Assembly (NCBI GenBank): GCA_040002995.1
Contig: JBDUDK010000132.1
Coordinates: 1 to 22,895, forward strand
Reading direction: 5' to 3'
Source of the DNA: JBDUDK01 sp040002995
GTDB lineage: Bacteria > Actinomycetota > Acidimicrobiia > Acidimicrobiales > Ilumatobacteraceae
DNA: 22,895 nt
The position numbers were made by a program, and so were the translations under genes. The notes under the pieces were generated by a model. It had not been told where the DNA came from. It saw nothing but the letters and a program-made list of their open reading frames with translations, and did not search any database. Of this stretch, positions 15,401-22,744 are shown one piece after another. Numbering within the stretch: the first letter of the stretch is position 1; the number at the start of each line of letters is the position of its first letter.

Positions 15401-16783
15401 CTAATACCTCAGTCGGTGGACGAGCAGGTCGCTCTCGATCCCCTTCACCTGCACTGTCGCGACGGTCACGTGAAGCCCGGCGACGATCTCGGCCACGTCC
15501 GTTCGGCTGGCCAGTTCCTCACTGATCACGATCTCGTTGGCGTGCGCCAGAGCCTGCACGCGCGCCGCAAGGTTCACGGTCTGGCCGAAGTAGTCGAGTC
15601 GGTCGTTGAGCGTAACCGCCAAACAGGCGCCCCAGTGGATGCCGACCTTCAGCCTCACCATTTCCTGGCCCTCAGCTTCGTTGAAACGCGCGATCCTGGC
15701 CAGCATGTCGAGCGCCGATCGAACGGCATCGGCCGGATTGACGAACGTCGCCATGACCGCGTCACCGATCGTCTTCACCAACGCGCCGGAATGCTGTACG
15801 ACGCTCTCGCGGAGAAAGCCGAAGTGCATGCGTACGAGATCGAAGGCGCGCATGTCTCCAAGTTGGTCGTACATGGCGGTCGAACCCTCGAGATCGGTGA
15901 ACACGAACGCGAGCCGTGCGACACCGAGGCCCTCCGACGCGACGACGGTCTCGGTCTCGAACAGATCGAGAAAGGTTTGGTTCGACAGCACGTCGGCGCC
16001 GGAGAGGAACTCGCCGCGCGTCAACTCGTACTCGCCTGGGAGATTGACCACCATCAGCGCGTACCGATGGCTCGTTCGGTTGCTGAAGTGTGTCCTCACC
16101 GGACCGGACTCGATCAACGCCCGAAAGCCGGCCGCGTGCGTGCCCGTGTACTCGAACTCGAACGTGCGCCACTCACAGCTCGACTCGGGCGCAACCTCGA
16201 GCGCCGGGCCGTTCGTGAACCACAGATACCCGGGAGCCGCGCTGACCTCGATCGTTATGGTCTCGCCCGGCTCGACGTAGTGGCACGACACCAGGCAGGA
16301 GCGCAGGTGATCGGCGACGGAACGGTCGCCGACGAACGCGTCTGACTCAAACCGATAGTCGAGAAAATGGCTGACCGGATCGAGTGACCACGGATCGTGG
16401 AACATGGAATGCCGCACGGTCGGTGCCACGGTGAAGGCGACTTCGACGTACTCGGTCATATCCGTCTCGCGATCGGCTGAACACACGTCGCAGAAGAAAT
16501 GCGACGAGGCCGCCGTCAACGAGGCGAGGCTCTCCACGATCTCACCGCAGCCGTGGCACACGAACAGCCACTCCATCTTTGTGAGCGCGATCTTGCGGGT
16601 GTGGAGGAACATGTCGACCACGCATCGCTCGTTCAGGCCCCGTTCGCGGGCGAACCGGACGGGATTGATGCGAACGATGTCTCGATCCGACCCGCAACGA
16701 ACGAGGTCATCGAACGCATCGACGGCCGCGGCGTTCGCGACCGAGCGCAGTTGCGCAATACCGGCCGTCAGGATGGCGCTCAC
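15401..16783 (-). CDS. Class III adenylate cyclase with DUF5939-like sensory domain
   Basis: A 460-residue protein. The N-terminal region resembles DUF5939 and carries two CxxC pairs (Cys76/Cys79 in CHGCGEI, Cys98/Cys101 in CDVCSAD), a likely zinc site. The C-terminal catalytic domain (about 288-460) keeps every class III residue: metal ligands Asp297 (FTDLEGST) and Asp341 (KTIGDAVMATF), the adenine-selecting pair Lys337 and Asp397 (LDYFGQTVNLAARVQ), Asn404 and Arg408. It should therefore make cAMP from ATP. No membrane helix is seen, so it is probably cytosolic. It starts at a GTG (16783) within ATGTGA; the Shine-Dalgarno is weak. It converges on the ligase gene with 20 nt between stops. The signal sensed is unknown. 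Confidence 0.92.
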   Translation of the reverse strand: MSAILTAGIAQLRSVANAAAVDAFDDLVRCGSDRDIVRINPVRFARERGLNERCVVDMFLHTRKIALTKMEWLFVCHGCGEIVESLASLTAASSHFFCDVCSADRETDMTEYVEVAFTVAPTVRHSMFHDPWSLDPVSHFLDYRFESDAFVGDRSVADHLRSCLVSCHYVEPGETITIEVSAAPGYLWFTNGPALEVAPESSCEWRTFEFEYTGTHAAGFRALIESGPVRTHFSNRTSHRYALMVVNLPGEYELTRGEFLSGADVLSNQTFLDLFETETVVASEGLGVARLAFVFTDLEGSTAMYDQLGDMRAFDLVRMHFGFLRESVVQHSGALVKTIGDAVMATFVNPADAVRSALDMLARIARFNEAEGQEMVRLKVGIHWGACLAVTLNDRLDYFGQTVNLAARVQALAHANEIVISEELASRTDVAEIVAGLHVTVATVQVKGIESDLLVHRLRY

Positions 16784-16835
16784 ATCGGCAACCTACTGCC
16801 AGGGGTTCAGCGCGGTTTTGAGGGGCGGGACTCGC

Positions 16836-17396
16836 TTACGGCTGCCGTCCGAGCCATGCCATCAGCCGATCAGTGTCGGACCATCCGGGCGCCGCGGTGA
16901 CCGCTGGACCGAACGGTCGGCCCGGCCCGCGAAAGCTCTCGTCGATATCCTTTGAGTTCTGCCAGGCGACCGCGTACAGCTCTGGGTCGAGCTCGGTCGG
17001 CTGGCCCGTTGCTTTCGCGAGGTCCCAACTGTGCACGATCGTCTCGACGGTATGAACGCCGAGCGCGAACGCGCCCGGAAAGTCCCCGAACGGAAGGTGC
17101 ACCGTTTGGACGAGGGTGGCTGGATCGCTCCACGCTTCAGAGAGCGTGGCCGCCGACGAGCGATACGGCGCGAGCGCGTCGTCGTGTACGAAGTCGCCTG
17201 TCGACGGCGTCGCCTCTCCAGGCTCGCCGTGCGCGATCTTCACGAACCGATAGTTGCCGCCGATCACGTGGTTGAGCAGCTCTCGTACGTCGAACTCGGA
17301 GCACGGCGTCGGCAATGCGAGTTGCGCGGTGTCGACCTTTGCGACGATCGCGGCGGCGGCTCCGAGCGCCCGATCGTGAAGCATGACAATGTCCAT
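16836..17396 (-). CDS. TIGR03086-like DinB-fold / mycothiol-dependent-type metal-binding protein
   Basis: A 186-residue four-helix protein of the DinB / maleylpyruvate isomerase N-terminal superfamily, TIGR03086 type. Recognisable elements are VDTAQLALPTPCSEFDVREL, LLNHVIGGNYRF with a putative metal-binding His, ALGVHTVETIVHSWDLAKAT with further histidines, and the C-terminal PGWSDTDRLMAWLGRQP. Histidines from these helices form the metal site in the family. Its start overlaps the stop of the SRPBCC gene by one nucleotide (TGATG), so it is the third gene of an ArsR-SRPBCC-DinB operon. A role in thiol-dependent chemistry or detoxification is only a family-level guess. Confidence 0.88.
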   Translation of the reverse strand: MDIVMLHDRALGAAAAIVAKVDTAQLALPTPCSEFDVRELLNHVIGGNYRFVKIAHGEPGEATPSTGDFVHDDALAPYRSSAATLSEAWSDPATLVQTVHLPFGDFPGAFALGVHTVETIVHSWDLAKATGQPTELDPELYAVAWQNSKDIDESFRGPGRPFGPAVTAAPGWSDTDRLMAWLGRQP

Positions 17397-17836
17397 CAGT
17401 CCGCTCCTCCTGGACCGCGGTCTGGCCCGGGGTCACCGCCCGCGGCGCGCGTCGCCAACCGACCGAGGTAGTGCGCCCAGCCGCCGCCGTGCGCGTCGAC
17501 CGCGTCGTCAGGAAGGCCACGGTGCGCGAGCCGAACGCGCGTCTTGTCGCCCTCGCGTTGCAATGTGATCTCGACGGTGGTCGACCCAGGTGGGATCGGG
17601 TTGGCCTCCTGCTCCCAGCCGAACGTGAACACGACACTCTCGAACGGCGTCACGCTGACGTACTCGCCCGCGGATTGGTATTGACCGGCCACAAGTACTC
17701 GGTAGACGCCGCCCGGGCGGGGATCAAGCTCCGCGACCGTGCCGTCCCATTCGACATGTTTGCGGGGGTCGGTGAGGAACGGCCAGATTGTCTCGGGTGT
17801 CGCGTCGATCACGATCTCGCGTATGAGCTCTGCCAT
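17396..17836 (-). CDS. SRPBCC / AHSA1-type START-like domain protein
   Basis: A 146-residue protein with the SRPBCC hydrophobic-cavity fold. MAELIREIVIDATPETIWPF, then LTDPRKHVEWDG, GGVYRVLVAGQYQSAGEYVS and VEITLQREGDKTRVRLAHRG follow the normal strand order of AHSA1-like proteins. It starts at ATG 17836, sharing one nucleotide with the ArsR stop codon (TGATG); AGGAGC lies about 10 nt upstream. A TTG at 17839 also opens the frame but is unnecessary. ArsR plus SRPBCC pairs are common in actinobacteria, and the SRPBCC protein is thought to bind a small hydrophobic ligand. No ligand can be named. The C-terminus is a Gly/Pro/Asp-rich tail. Confidence 0.9.
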   Translation of the reverse strand: MAELIREIVIDATPETIWPFLTDPRKHVEWDGTVAELDPRPGGVYRVLVAGQYQSAGEYVSVTPFESVVFTFGWEQEANPIPPGSTTVEITLQREGDKTRVRLAHRGLPDDAVDAHGGGWAHYLGRLATRAAGGDPGPDRGPGGAD

Positions 17837-18153
17837 CAACCCTGCTCCTTCGCTCGCTGGGCCGATTCGGCGACATCGCGCAGTCGCTCGAGCCCGCCCG
17901 TCCAGTAGTCGTCCAGAAACTTCCGGAGCTTCTTGAGCTCGTCTCGCTGTGCCTTGTACATACGACGTGTCCCGTCCCTGCGTTCGGACACCAGCCCCGC
18001 CGTCTTCAGGACTCGAAGGTGCTGCGAAATCGCCGGACGGGTGACCTCGGAGAAGTGATCGGCGATAGCCATCGCCGGCAACTCGCTCGTCCAGACGAGT
18101 CGCAGGATCTCCCGACGGCGTGGTTCCGCCAACGCCTTCAAGGCTGCGTCCAT
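17836..18153 (-). CDS. ArsR-family winged-helix repressor
   Basis: A 105-residue winged-helix regulator: MDAALKALAEPRRREILRLV, then MAIADHFSEVTRPAISQHLR (recognition helix region), then VLKTAGLVSERRDGTRRMYK for the wing. There are no clustered cysteines of the metal-sensing type, so it belongs to the non-metal subgroup usually found with SRPBCC genes. The C-terminal helix (DELKKLRKFLDDYWTGGLER) is probably for dimerisation. It is the first gene of a three-gene operon with 1-nt overlaps. The ATG at 18153 has no Shine-Dalgarno and lies 6 nt after a -10-like hexamer, which points to a leaderless transcript under autoregulation. Confidence 0.93.
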   Translation of the reverse strand: MDAALKALAEPRRREILRLVWTSELPAMAIADHFSEVTRPAISQHLRVLKTAGLVSERRDGTRRMYKAQRDELKKLRKFLDDYWTGGLERLRDVAESAQRAKEQG

Positions 18154-18159
18154 GAAGTG

Positions 18160-18190
18160 ATAATAAAGCAGTTGCTTACGTAAGTGTCAA
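18160..18190 (-). promoter_or_regulatory. Promoter of the ArsR operon with embedded palindrome
   Basis: On the minus strand TTGACA (18190-18185) and TATTAT (18165-18160) are separated by 19 nt. The perfect 10-bp palindrome CTTACGTAAG (18184-18175) sits directly against the -35, inside the spacer. The -10 ends 6 nt before the ATG at 18153, so transcription should begin at or next to the start codon. The palindrome is the obvious binding site for the ArsR repressor, where it would block RNA polymerase. Confidence 0.75.
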
Positions 18191-18793
18191 CTACATCTTC
18201 TCGGCGACCGCCGCGTCGAGCAGGGCGCGCGCCGACCATCGCATGAGGTCGTTCGCATCGTCGCGGGAGAGCCCGGCCACATCGACCAGCCAGACCAGAG
18301 CCTCGATCCCGGTCGCACTTCGGATTGCGATGGCAAGGCGACGCAGCTCGGACGCCGAGAGCTTGGCTTGCAGCGGGGCCAGGGCCTCCTCGATCCACTT
18401 GATCGCACGTCCTTGCCGAAGGGGTAGCTGCGAACGCTCAACCGGGTCGGCTTCGAGCGAGAGCCGCAGCATGGTGCGCTGCTGGGGCTCGGTGTCGCGG
18501 ATCATCCGGGTGAACGAGGCGACGACCAGATCGAGGCGCACGGCGACGTCGTCGGGGGCGTCATTGGGTAGGAGCGAGTTCGCCGCCGTCTCGGGGTGGG
18601 CGGCAGCCAGGAGGGCGCGCTGGTTCCGGAAGTAGCGGTAGGCAGTAGTGCGCGAGATCGAGGCGGCCTCTGACGCCGCCTCGACGGTCGGCGTCAGCCC
18701 CTCCGCGACGAGCTCGCGGGCCGCGGTGATCAGCGCATCACGGGTGCGCTGCTTCTGGGCCGTGCGTCCATTCAGCTCGTACGCCATTGACAT
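18191..18793 (-). CDS. TetR-family transcriptional repressor
   Basis: A 200-residue TetR-type regulator. The N-terminal HTH spans about residues 13-60: AQKQRTRDALITAARELVAE, then PTVEAASEAASISRTTAYRY and FRNQRALLAAAHPETA. The ligand-binding region is all-helical (VRLDLVVASFTRMIRDTEPQ; LRRLAIAIRSATGIEALVWL). It starts at ATG 18793 and is transcribed away from the cupin gene. A perfect inverted repeat at 18816-18841 lies between the two genes and is a natural operator. Its stop codon lies just upstream of the ArsR promoter. The effector is unknown; the cupin gene is the likely target. Confidence 0.92.
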   Translation of the reverse strand: MSMAYELNGRTAQKQRTRDALITAARELVAEGLTPTVEAASEAASISRTTAYRYFRNQRALLAAAHPETAANSLLPNDAPDDVAVRLDLVVASFTRMIRDTEPQQRTMLRLSLEADPVERSQLPLRQGRAIKWIEEALAPLQAKLSASELRRLAIAIRSATGIEALVWLVDVAGLSRDDANDLMRWSARALLDAAVAEKM

Positions 18794-18815
18794 GATCGAG
18801 ATGGTACTCTAGTTT

Positions 18816-18841
18816 CGTTATGGGACATCAGTCCCATAACG
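18816..18841. promoter_or_regulatory. Perfect 11-bp inverted repeat, candidate TetR operator
   Basis: CGTTATGGGAC (18816-18826) and GTCCCATAACG (18831-18841) are exact inverted copies around ATCA. The site lies 23 nt upstream of both the TetR start (18793) and the cupin start (18865), placed to regulate both directions. A TTGACA at 18787-18792 with TAGTTT 17 nt later is a weak plus-strand promoter candidate just before it. Confidence 0.8.
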
Positions 18842-18864
18842 ACGATACGAGAGTAGGCGCCACT

Positions 18865-19359
18865 ATGAAATCCCTGGTCCCGATCGTGCGGAACGCCGGC
18901 GAAGGCGACAAACAAACATTCTTCGGCGGCGGACTGCACACCTGGAAGCTCCTTGCGGAGGACACCGACGGCGCGTTCTTCCTCTTCGAGGACACGATGG
19001 TGAAGGACAAGACCACGCCCTTGCACCTCCACCCCGAAGCGCACGAGGTGACCTACGTGATCGATGGCGAGATCGAGGTCCAGGCCGACGGCAATCGGAG
19101 CCGCGTCCGCAGTGGTGGCATGTCGTTTGTCCCCAAGGGTGTGGCCCATGCCTTCATCGTCGTGTCGGCCGAGGCCCGGCTCGTAACGATCCAGTCCCCC
19201 GGCGCGGTCGGCCAGGCGTTTTACCGGGGCGCCAGCCAAGCCGCGGTCGACGACACCGTCGACATTTTCGACATCGCCCGCCTCCAGGCCTCGGCGGCCG
19301 AGAATCCCCGCGGCATCCAACTCCTCGGCCCCCCGCCATTCACACCGGTCAGTCGATGA
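18865..19359 (+). CDS. Cupin-domain protein
   Basis: A 164-residue protein with one conserved cupin barrel. The first cupin motif is PLHLHPEAHEVTYVIDGEIE, holding the expected His, His and Glu metal ligands. The second is GGMSFVPKGVAHAFIVV, with the last His. It resembles quercetin-dioxygenase-like small cupins, but neither substrate nor metal can be assigned. The frame opens at an ATG (18820) that lies inside the operator; the ATG at 18865 (MKSLVPIVRNAGEG) is preferred because it leaves the operator untranslated. It is divergent from the TetR gene and probably repressed by it. Its stop overlaps the 3' end of the convergent large regulator gene by 11 nt. Confidence 0.9.
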   Translation: MKSLVPIVRNAGEGDKQTFFGGGLHTWKLLAEDTDGAFFLFEDTMVKDKTTPLHLHPEAHEVTYVIDGEIEVQADGNRSRVRSGGMSFVPKGVAHAFIVVSAEARLVTIQSPGAVGQAFYRGASQAAVDDTVDIFDIARLQASAAENPRGIQLLGPPPFTPVSR

Positions 19360-22240
19360 CGTCGTGCTGGAAGGCCCAGAGGGCAGCGGACGCCCGGTTC
19401 GACACGCCGATCTTCGTGTAGACGTGTTGGATGTGATGATCGGCCGTCTTCGCGGAGATGTAGAGCCGGTCGGCGATCTCGCGAGTTGTGAGCCCGTCGG
19501 CGACGAGGCGCAACACCTCGACCTCGCGACGACTGAGATCACCGGGACGGACGGCGCTCGCCGACCGCGTCGTTAGCTGAGCTCGCGCGAGTTGGATTTG
19601 ATCTCGCGCGTAATTCGCCGTGTCGATGAGATCCATACTCGCCCCGCTCGACACGCACTCGTCAAAGCGGTCTGAGCCCAGCTTCGCCGCAATGCGGCGC
19701 GCGAGGTCAGGGAGATCGGGCACGTGACGCTCGCTGCCCGGCCGGCGGATGATCGCGCCGTAGAGCGTGCCGGCGGCCTCCGGGCAGTCGGTGCGCTCGA
19801 ACAGCGACGTCACGCTGGCCAAGGTGATGGTGAGTTGGGCGATGTTGCCGGCTTTTCGGAACGAGTCGATGGCCGCGTCGAACAATGTCAGCGCTTCCTC
19901 GGGATCGGCATCCACCACTTTGAGAAGCGCGGCATCCCGTGCGATGAATCCTTCGAAGAAGTGGACCCGGTGTTGCCGGACGTAGGCGAGGCCCTCTCGC
20001 CAGGCCGTTCGGGCGCGGGCGGGTTCCGCGTGCGCGTAAACCGATCCGCGAATCCAGAGTGAGTACGCGATGAACCACGGATTCCCCAAGTGGCGCGCGG
20101 CGGCAACTGCCTCCTCGATGAGCTCACGTGCTTCGTCGACTCGTCCCGTTGCCTGGAGGCCGTCTACGAACGCCGGCAAGCCGAACCCTCGAGAACCGGG
20201 CAGGGCGGCGATCCTGCCGGTGATCTCCAGGTAGCGCTCGAGGTGCCCGGAGTACACCTGAGCGAGCGCCTCGATCATGTTGGCCAGGCCCGGGACGAAC
20301 GGGTCGTACTTCGGGTTCGTCTCCAGCAGCGCCGCAGTGTGCGCGTACGCGACCGCCTGTTCGGGACGGCCCGTGAAACAGCTGTATCCGCCGGCGGCGT
20401 ACAAAATCGGCAGCCGGCGCACGTCGGCTGCCGTTGCCGCATCGATGACCTCCTCTACCCATCCGACGGTCTCGAAGAACTCCGCAGAGACGCCGATCAT
20501 GGCGGCATGCGCCGCGATGTCGGCGGCGGTCTCGACGTCGATCCGCGCCGTGCTCCAGCGGAACGCGGCGCGAAGGTTCGAAAACTCGACTTCCACCCAA
20601 TCCACGGCGTCGCGAAACCCCGGGCCGTTCCACCGATCCCAGCGGGCGATCGCTTCGCTCGCGAAGTATCTCGCGTGGCGATCGCGCGTCGGCTCGAGGG
20701 TGCCGAGCGTCGAGAGCTCCTCTTCGGCGAACTGTCGGATCGTCTCGAGGAGGCCGTACCGGACCGATCCTGTGGCATGACTCACGGTCACGAGTGACTT
20801 ACGCACCAGCGAGTCAAGGTGATCCAACACATCGAGCGGGTCGTCGGCGCCGACCACGTCGGCGATGGCATCGAGGCCGAAGCCACCCGAGAAGACGGAC
20901 GCGTATCGCAGAACGGCACGTTCATCGTCATTCAGGAGCTCGTACGACCATCCGACGGCTTGACGCAAGCTGCGTTGTCGCTTCGACCCTGTCAACAAAC
21001 GGAATCGGTCGGCGAGGAGACGCCGCTGCAAGTCGACCGGCGTCAACGAGACCATCCGTGCTGCCGCCAGTTCGATGGCGAGCGCCAAGCCATCGAGACC
21101 GTGGCAAATCTCGGTCACCGCGTCGGCGTTCGCGAGATCGTCGAGCTCGAACCCGGGACGGACCGCCCGCGCCCGTTCGACGAACAGCGCGACCGCCGGC
21201 GAACTCGCGCCGCCATCGAGTGCAAGGGGAGGAACGGGCATCACCTGCTCGCCGGCTACGCGCAGACTTTCGCGCGAGGTGGCGAGCACTGTGGCCGTGC
21301 CCGACCGGGCGAGAATCGCCTGCGCGGCGTCGGCCGCCGCGTCGACAACGTGCTCGCAGTTGTCGAGCAACATCAGGAGCCGGCGGCCCGACAAGGCCTC
21401 GGCAACCGTGTGGGTCACCGATACGCCGGCCTGTGGCGTGATCCCCAACGCGGTCGCGATCGCGTCGGGCACCGATGCCGAGTCCCCCACTGGCGCGAGC
21501 TCGACGAGCCATACGCCATCGGGGAACTCGCCGGCCAGCGCCGCGCCGGCTTCGAGGGCCAGGCGCGTCTTGCCCACGCCTCCGACCCCGGTCAGAGTTA
21601 CCAACCGGTTGGCGCGCACCAGCTCGAGGGTGTCGGCGAGTTCACGCTCGCGGCCGATGAGGGTGGTGGCCCGAGCCGGCAGATTCCCTACACGGACATG
21701 CGGTGTCCGCAGCGCAGGGAACTCCGATCGCAGCCCTTCGGCGCGCACCTGGAACACACGCTCCGCCCTGACCAGGTCCTTGAGTCGATGCTCACCGAGA
21801 TCGATGAACTCGAGCTCTTCGAGCAGCGAGGCCGTTGGTGCCCCTACGAGGATCTGACCTCCGTGGCCGGCGGCCATGATGCGGGCCGCGCGGTTCAGCA
21901 CCGGTCCCACGTAGACGCCCTCGCGCTCGGATGCGTCGCCGGTGTAGAGACCCATACGCACGGCCAACGGCATCGCACTGGGCCAGTGCTCCGTCGCGAT
22001 CCCCCGCTGTATCTCCAGTGCCGTATTGATCGCGTCGCGCGCATCAGCGAACGCGACCGCGAACCCCTCGCCGGTGGTGGCGAACACGTACCCGTGTCGA
22101 CACGCAATGGACGTGCGGAGGATCTCGTCGTGGCGCTCCAACGTCGCCTGCATCTCCGCCGGGTACTCCTCCCACAACCGAGTCGACCTTTCGACATCGG
22201 TGAGCAGGAACGTCACTGTTCCCGTTGGCCTCCCGTCCAC
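19349..22240 (-). CDS. Large LuxR regulator: cyclase-like domain + NB-ARC-like ATPase + helical repeats + HTH
   Basis: A 963-residue protein. Residues 5-165 are a class III cyclase homology domain (TVTFLLTDVERSTRLWEE). It retains Asp15, Asn116 and Arg120, but the second metal Asp is Glu58 (FATTGEGFAVAF) and the purine-selecting Lys/Asp positions are Ala54 and Val109, so adenylate cyclase activity is doubtful. Residues about 195-480 are a STAND/NB-ARC-like ATPase with Walker A GVGGVGKT (218-225) and Walker B LLMLLDNCEHV with Asp293. Residues about 500-890 are TPR-like helical repeats. Residues 902-963 are a LuxR HTH (LSRREVEVLRLVADGLTTRE, then IADRLYISAKTADHHIQHVY). Mycobacterial Rv0386/Rv1358/Rv2488c have this layout. 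It starts at GTG 22240, just before the cyclase fold, with no good Shine-Dalgarno. Target genes unknown. Confidence 0.92.
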   Translation of the reverse strand: MDGRPTGTVTFLLTDVERSTRLWEEYPAEMQATLERHDEILRTSIACRHGYVFATTGEGFAVAFADARDAINTALEIQRGIATEHWPSAMPLAVRMGLYTGDASEREGVYVGPVLNRAARIMAAGHGGQILVGAPTASLLEELEFIDLGEHRLKDLVRAERVFQVRAEGLRSEFPALRTPHVRVGNLPARATTLIGRERELADTLELVRANRLVTLTGVGGVGKTRLALEAGAALAGEFPDGVWLVELAPVGDSASVPDAIATALGITPQAGVSVTHTVAEALSGRRLLMLLDNCEHVVDAAADAAQAILARSGTATVLATSRESLRVAGEQVMPVPPLALDGGASSPAVALFVERARAVRPGFELDDLANADAVTEICHGLDGLALAIELAAARMVSLTPVDLQRRLLADRFRLLTGSKRQRSLRQAVGWSYELLNDDERAVLRYASVFSGGFGLDAIADVVGADDPLDVLDHLDSLVRKSLVTVSHATGSVRYGLLETIRQFAEEELSTLGTLEPTRDRHARYFASEAIARWDRWNGPGFRDAVDWVEVEFSNLRAAFRWSTARIDVETAADIAAHAAMIGVSAEFFETVGWVEEVIDAATAADVRRLPILYAAGGYSCFTGRPEQAVAYAHTAALLETNPKYDPFVPGLANMIEALAQVYSGHLERYLEITGRIAALPGSRGFGLPAFVDGLQATGRVDEARELIEEAVAAARHLGNPWFIAYSLWIRGSVYAHAEPARARTAWREGLAYVRQHRVHFFEGFIARDAALLKVVDADPEEALTLFDAAIDSFRKAGNIAQLTITLASVTSLFERTDCPEAAGTLYGAIIRRPGSERHVPDLPDLARRIAAKLGSDRFDECVSSGASMDLIDTANYARDQIQLARAQLTTRSASAVRPGDLSRREVEVLRLVADGLTTREIADRLYISAKTADHHIQHVYTKIGVSNRASAALWAFQHDVID

Positions 22241-22283
22241 GCTCCAAGTCTGGCATCGAGACGCCTGATGTCACTTCGGCTCC

Positions 22284-22300
22284 CCGACCGGACTGGTCGG
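22284..22300. repeat. Small hairpin CCGACC-GGTCGG
   Basis: CCGACC (22284-22289) and GGTCGG (22295-22300) form 6-bp inverted arms around 5 nt. It lies one base from the larger inverted repeat at 22302-22343, and the two fill the middle of the intergenic region before the large LuxR gene. Confidence 0.6.
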
Positions 22301-22301
22301 C

Positions 22302-22343
22302 GAAGTCCAGAGTTTCCTCATCATTTTGGAAACTCTGGACTTC
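22302..22343. repeat. Perfect 16-bp inverted repeat with 10-nt loop
   Basis: GAAGTCCAGAGTTTCC (22302-22317) and GGAAACTCTGGACTTC (22328-22343) are exact inverted copies separated by TCATCATTTT. It begins (on the minus strand) 10 nt after the DUF3303-like stop codon and lies 61 nt upstream of the large LuxR gene start. It could terminate the upstream transcript (there is no T-tract, as is often so in actinobacteria) or be a protein-binding site. No transposon ends or target duplications were seen. Confidence 0.85.
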
Positions 22344-22353
22344 CCTACCGCGT

Positions 22354-22695
22354 CTAGACGAGCGACTCCCGCCAGGCCATGGCCTGTAGCTCGACCGCGA
22401 CCGCGTCCATCACGTCGACGACCGGTTCGAGCCGGAACACGAACGCGGCGAGGGCGGTGGTCAGGAAATGGATGTCGGCGAGGTTGTCGGTCTCAAGGAC
22501 CGCATATCCGCCCCAATCGCCGACGCGCACCACGAACTGGTGGAACGTGAGGCCCTTAGGGGTGTCCCACTTGCGGAACACGTCGAGGATGCGGGTCTGC
22601 GCGGCTTCGTATTCGGACGGGCCGGCTCCCGGGCGTTCCTCCCATCTCAGCACGTACTTCTGATACCCGGGTTTTTGTGTTGCAGGCGTACTCAT
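22354..22695 (-). CDS. DUF3303-like small protein
   Basis: A 113-residue protein with a ferredoxin-like alpha/beta pattern: YQKYVLRWEERPGAGPSEYE, AAQTRILDVFRKWDTPKGLT, FHQFVVRVGDWGGYAVLETD and the helix-strand end NLADIHFLTTALAAFVFRLE followed by PVVDVMDAVAVE. The order agrees with DUF3303, a family of unknown function related in fold to dimeric alpha/beta-barrel proteins. The ATG at 22695 has GGAGA 8 nt upstream. It lies 49 nt after another small gene on the same strand whose product looks related in type, so the two may be co-transcribed. No function is assigned. Confidence 0.78.
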   Translation of the reverse strand: MSTPATQKPGYQKYVLRWEERPGAGPSEYEAAQTRILDVFRKWDTPKGLTFHQFVVRVGDWGGYAVLETDNLADIHFLTTALAAFVFRLEPVVDVMDAVAVELQAMAWRESLV

Positions 22696-22744
22696 GACAT
22701 GTCTCCGATCGTTGGTTCAAATGCGGGTGGATTCAGGTCTACTG

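Noticed and set aside
20819..22357. 512-codon plus-strand open frame
   Set aside because: Antisense to the ATPase/cyclase part of the large LuxR gene; low-complexity charged translation without domain signals.
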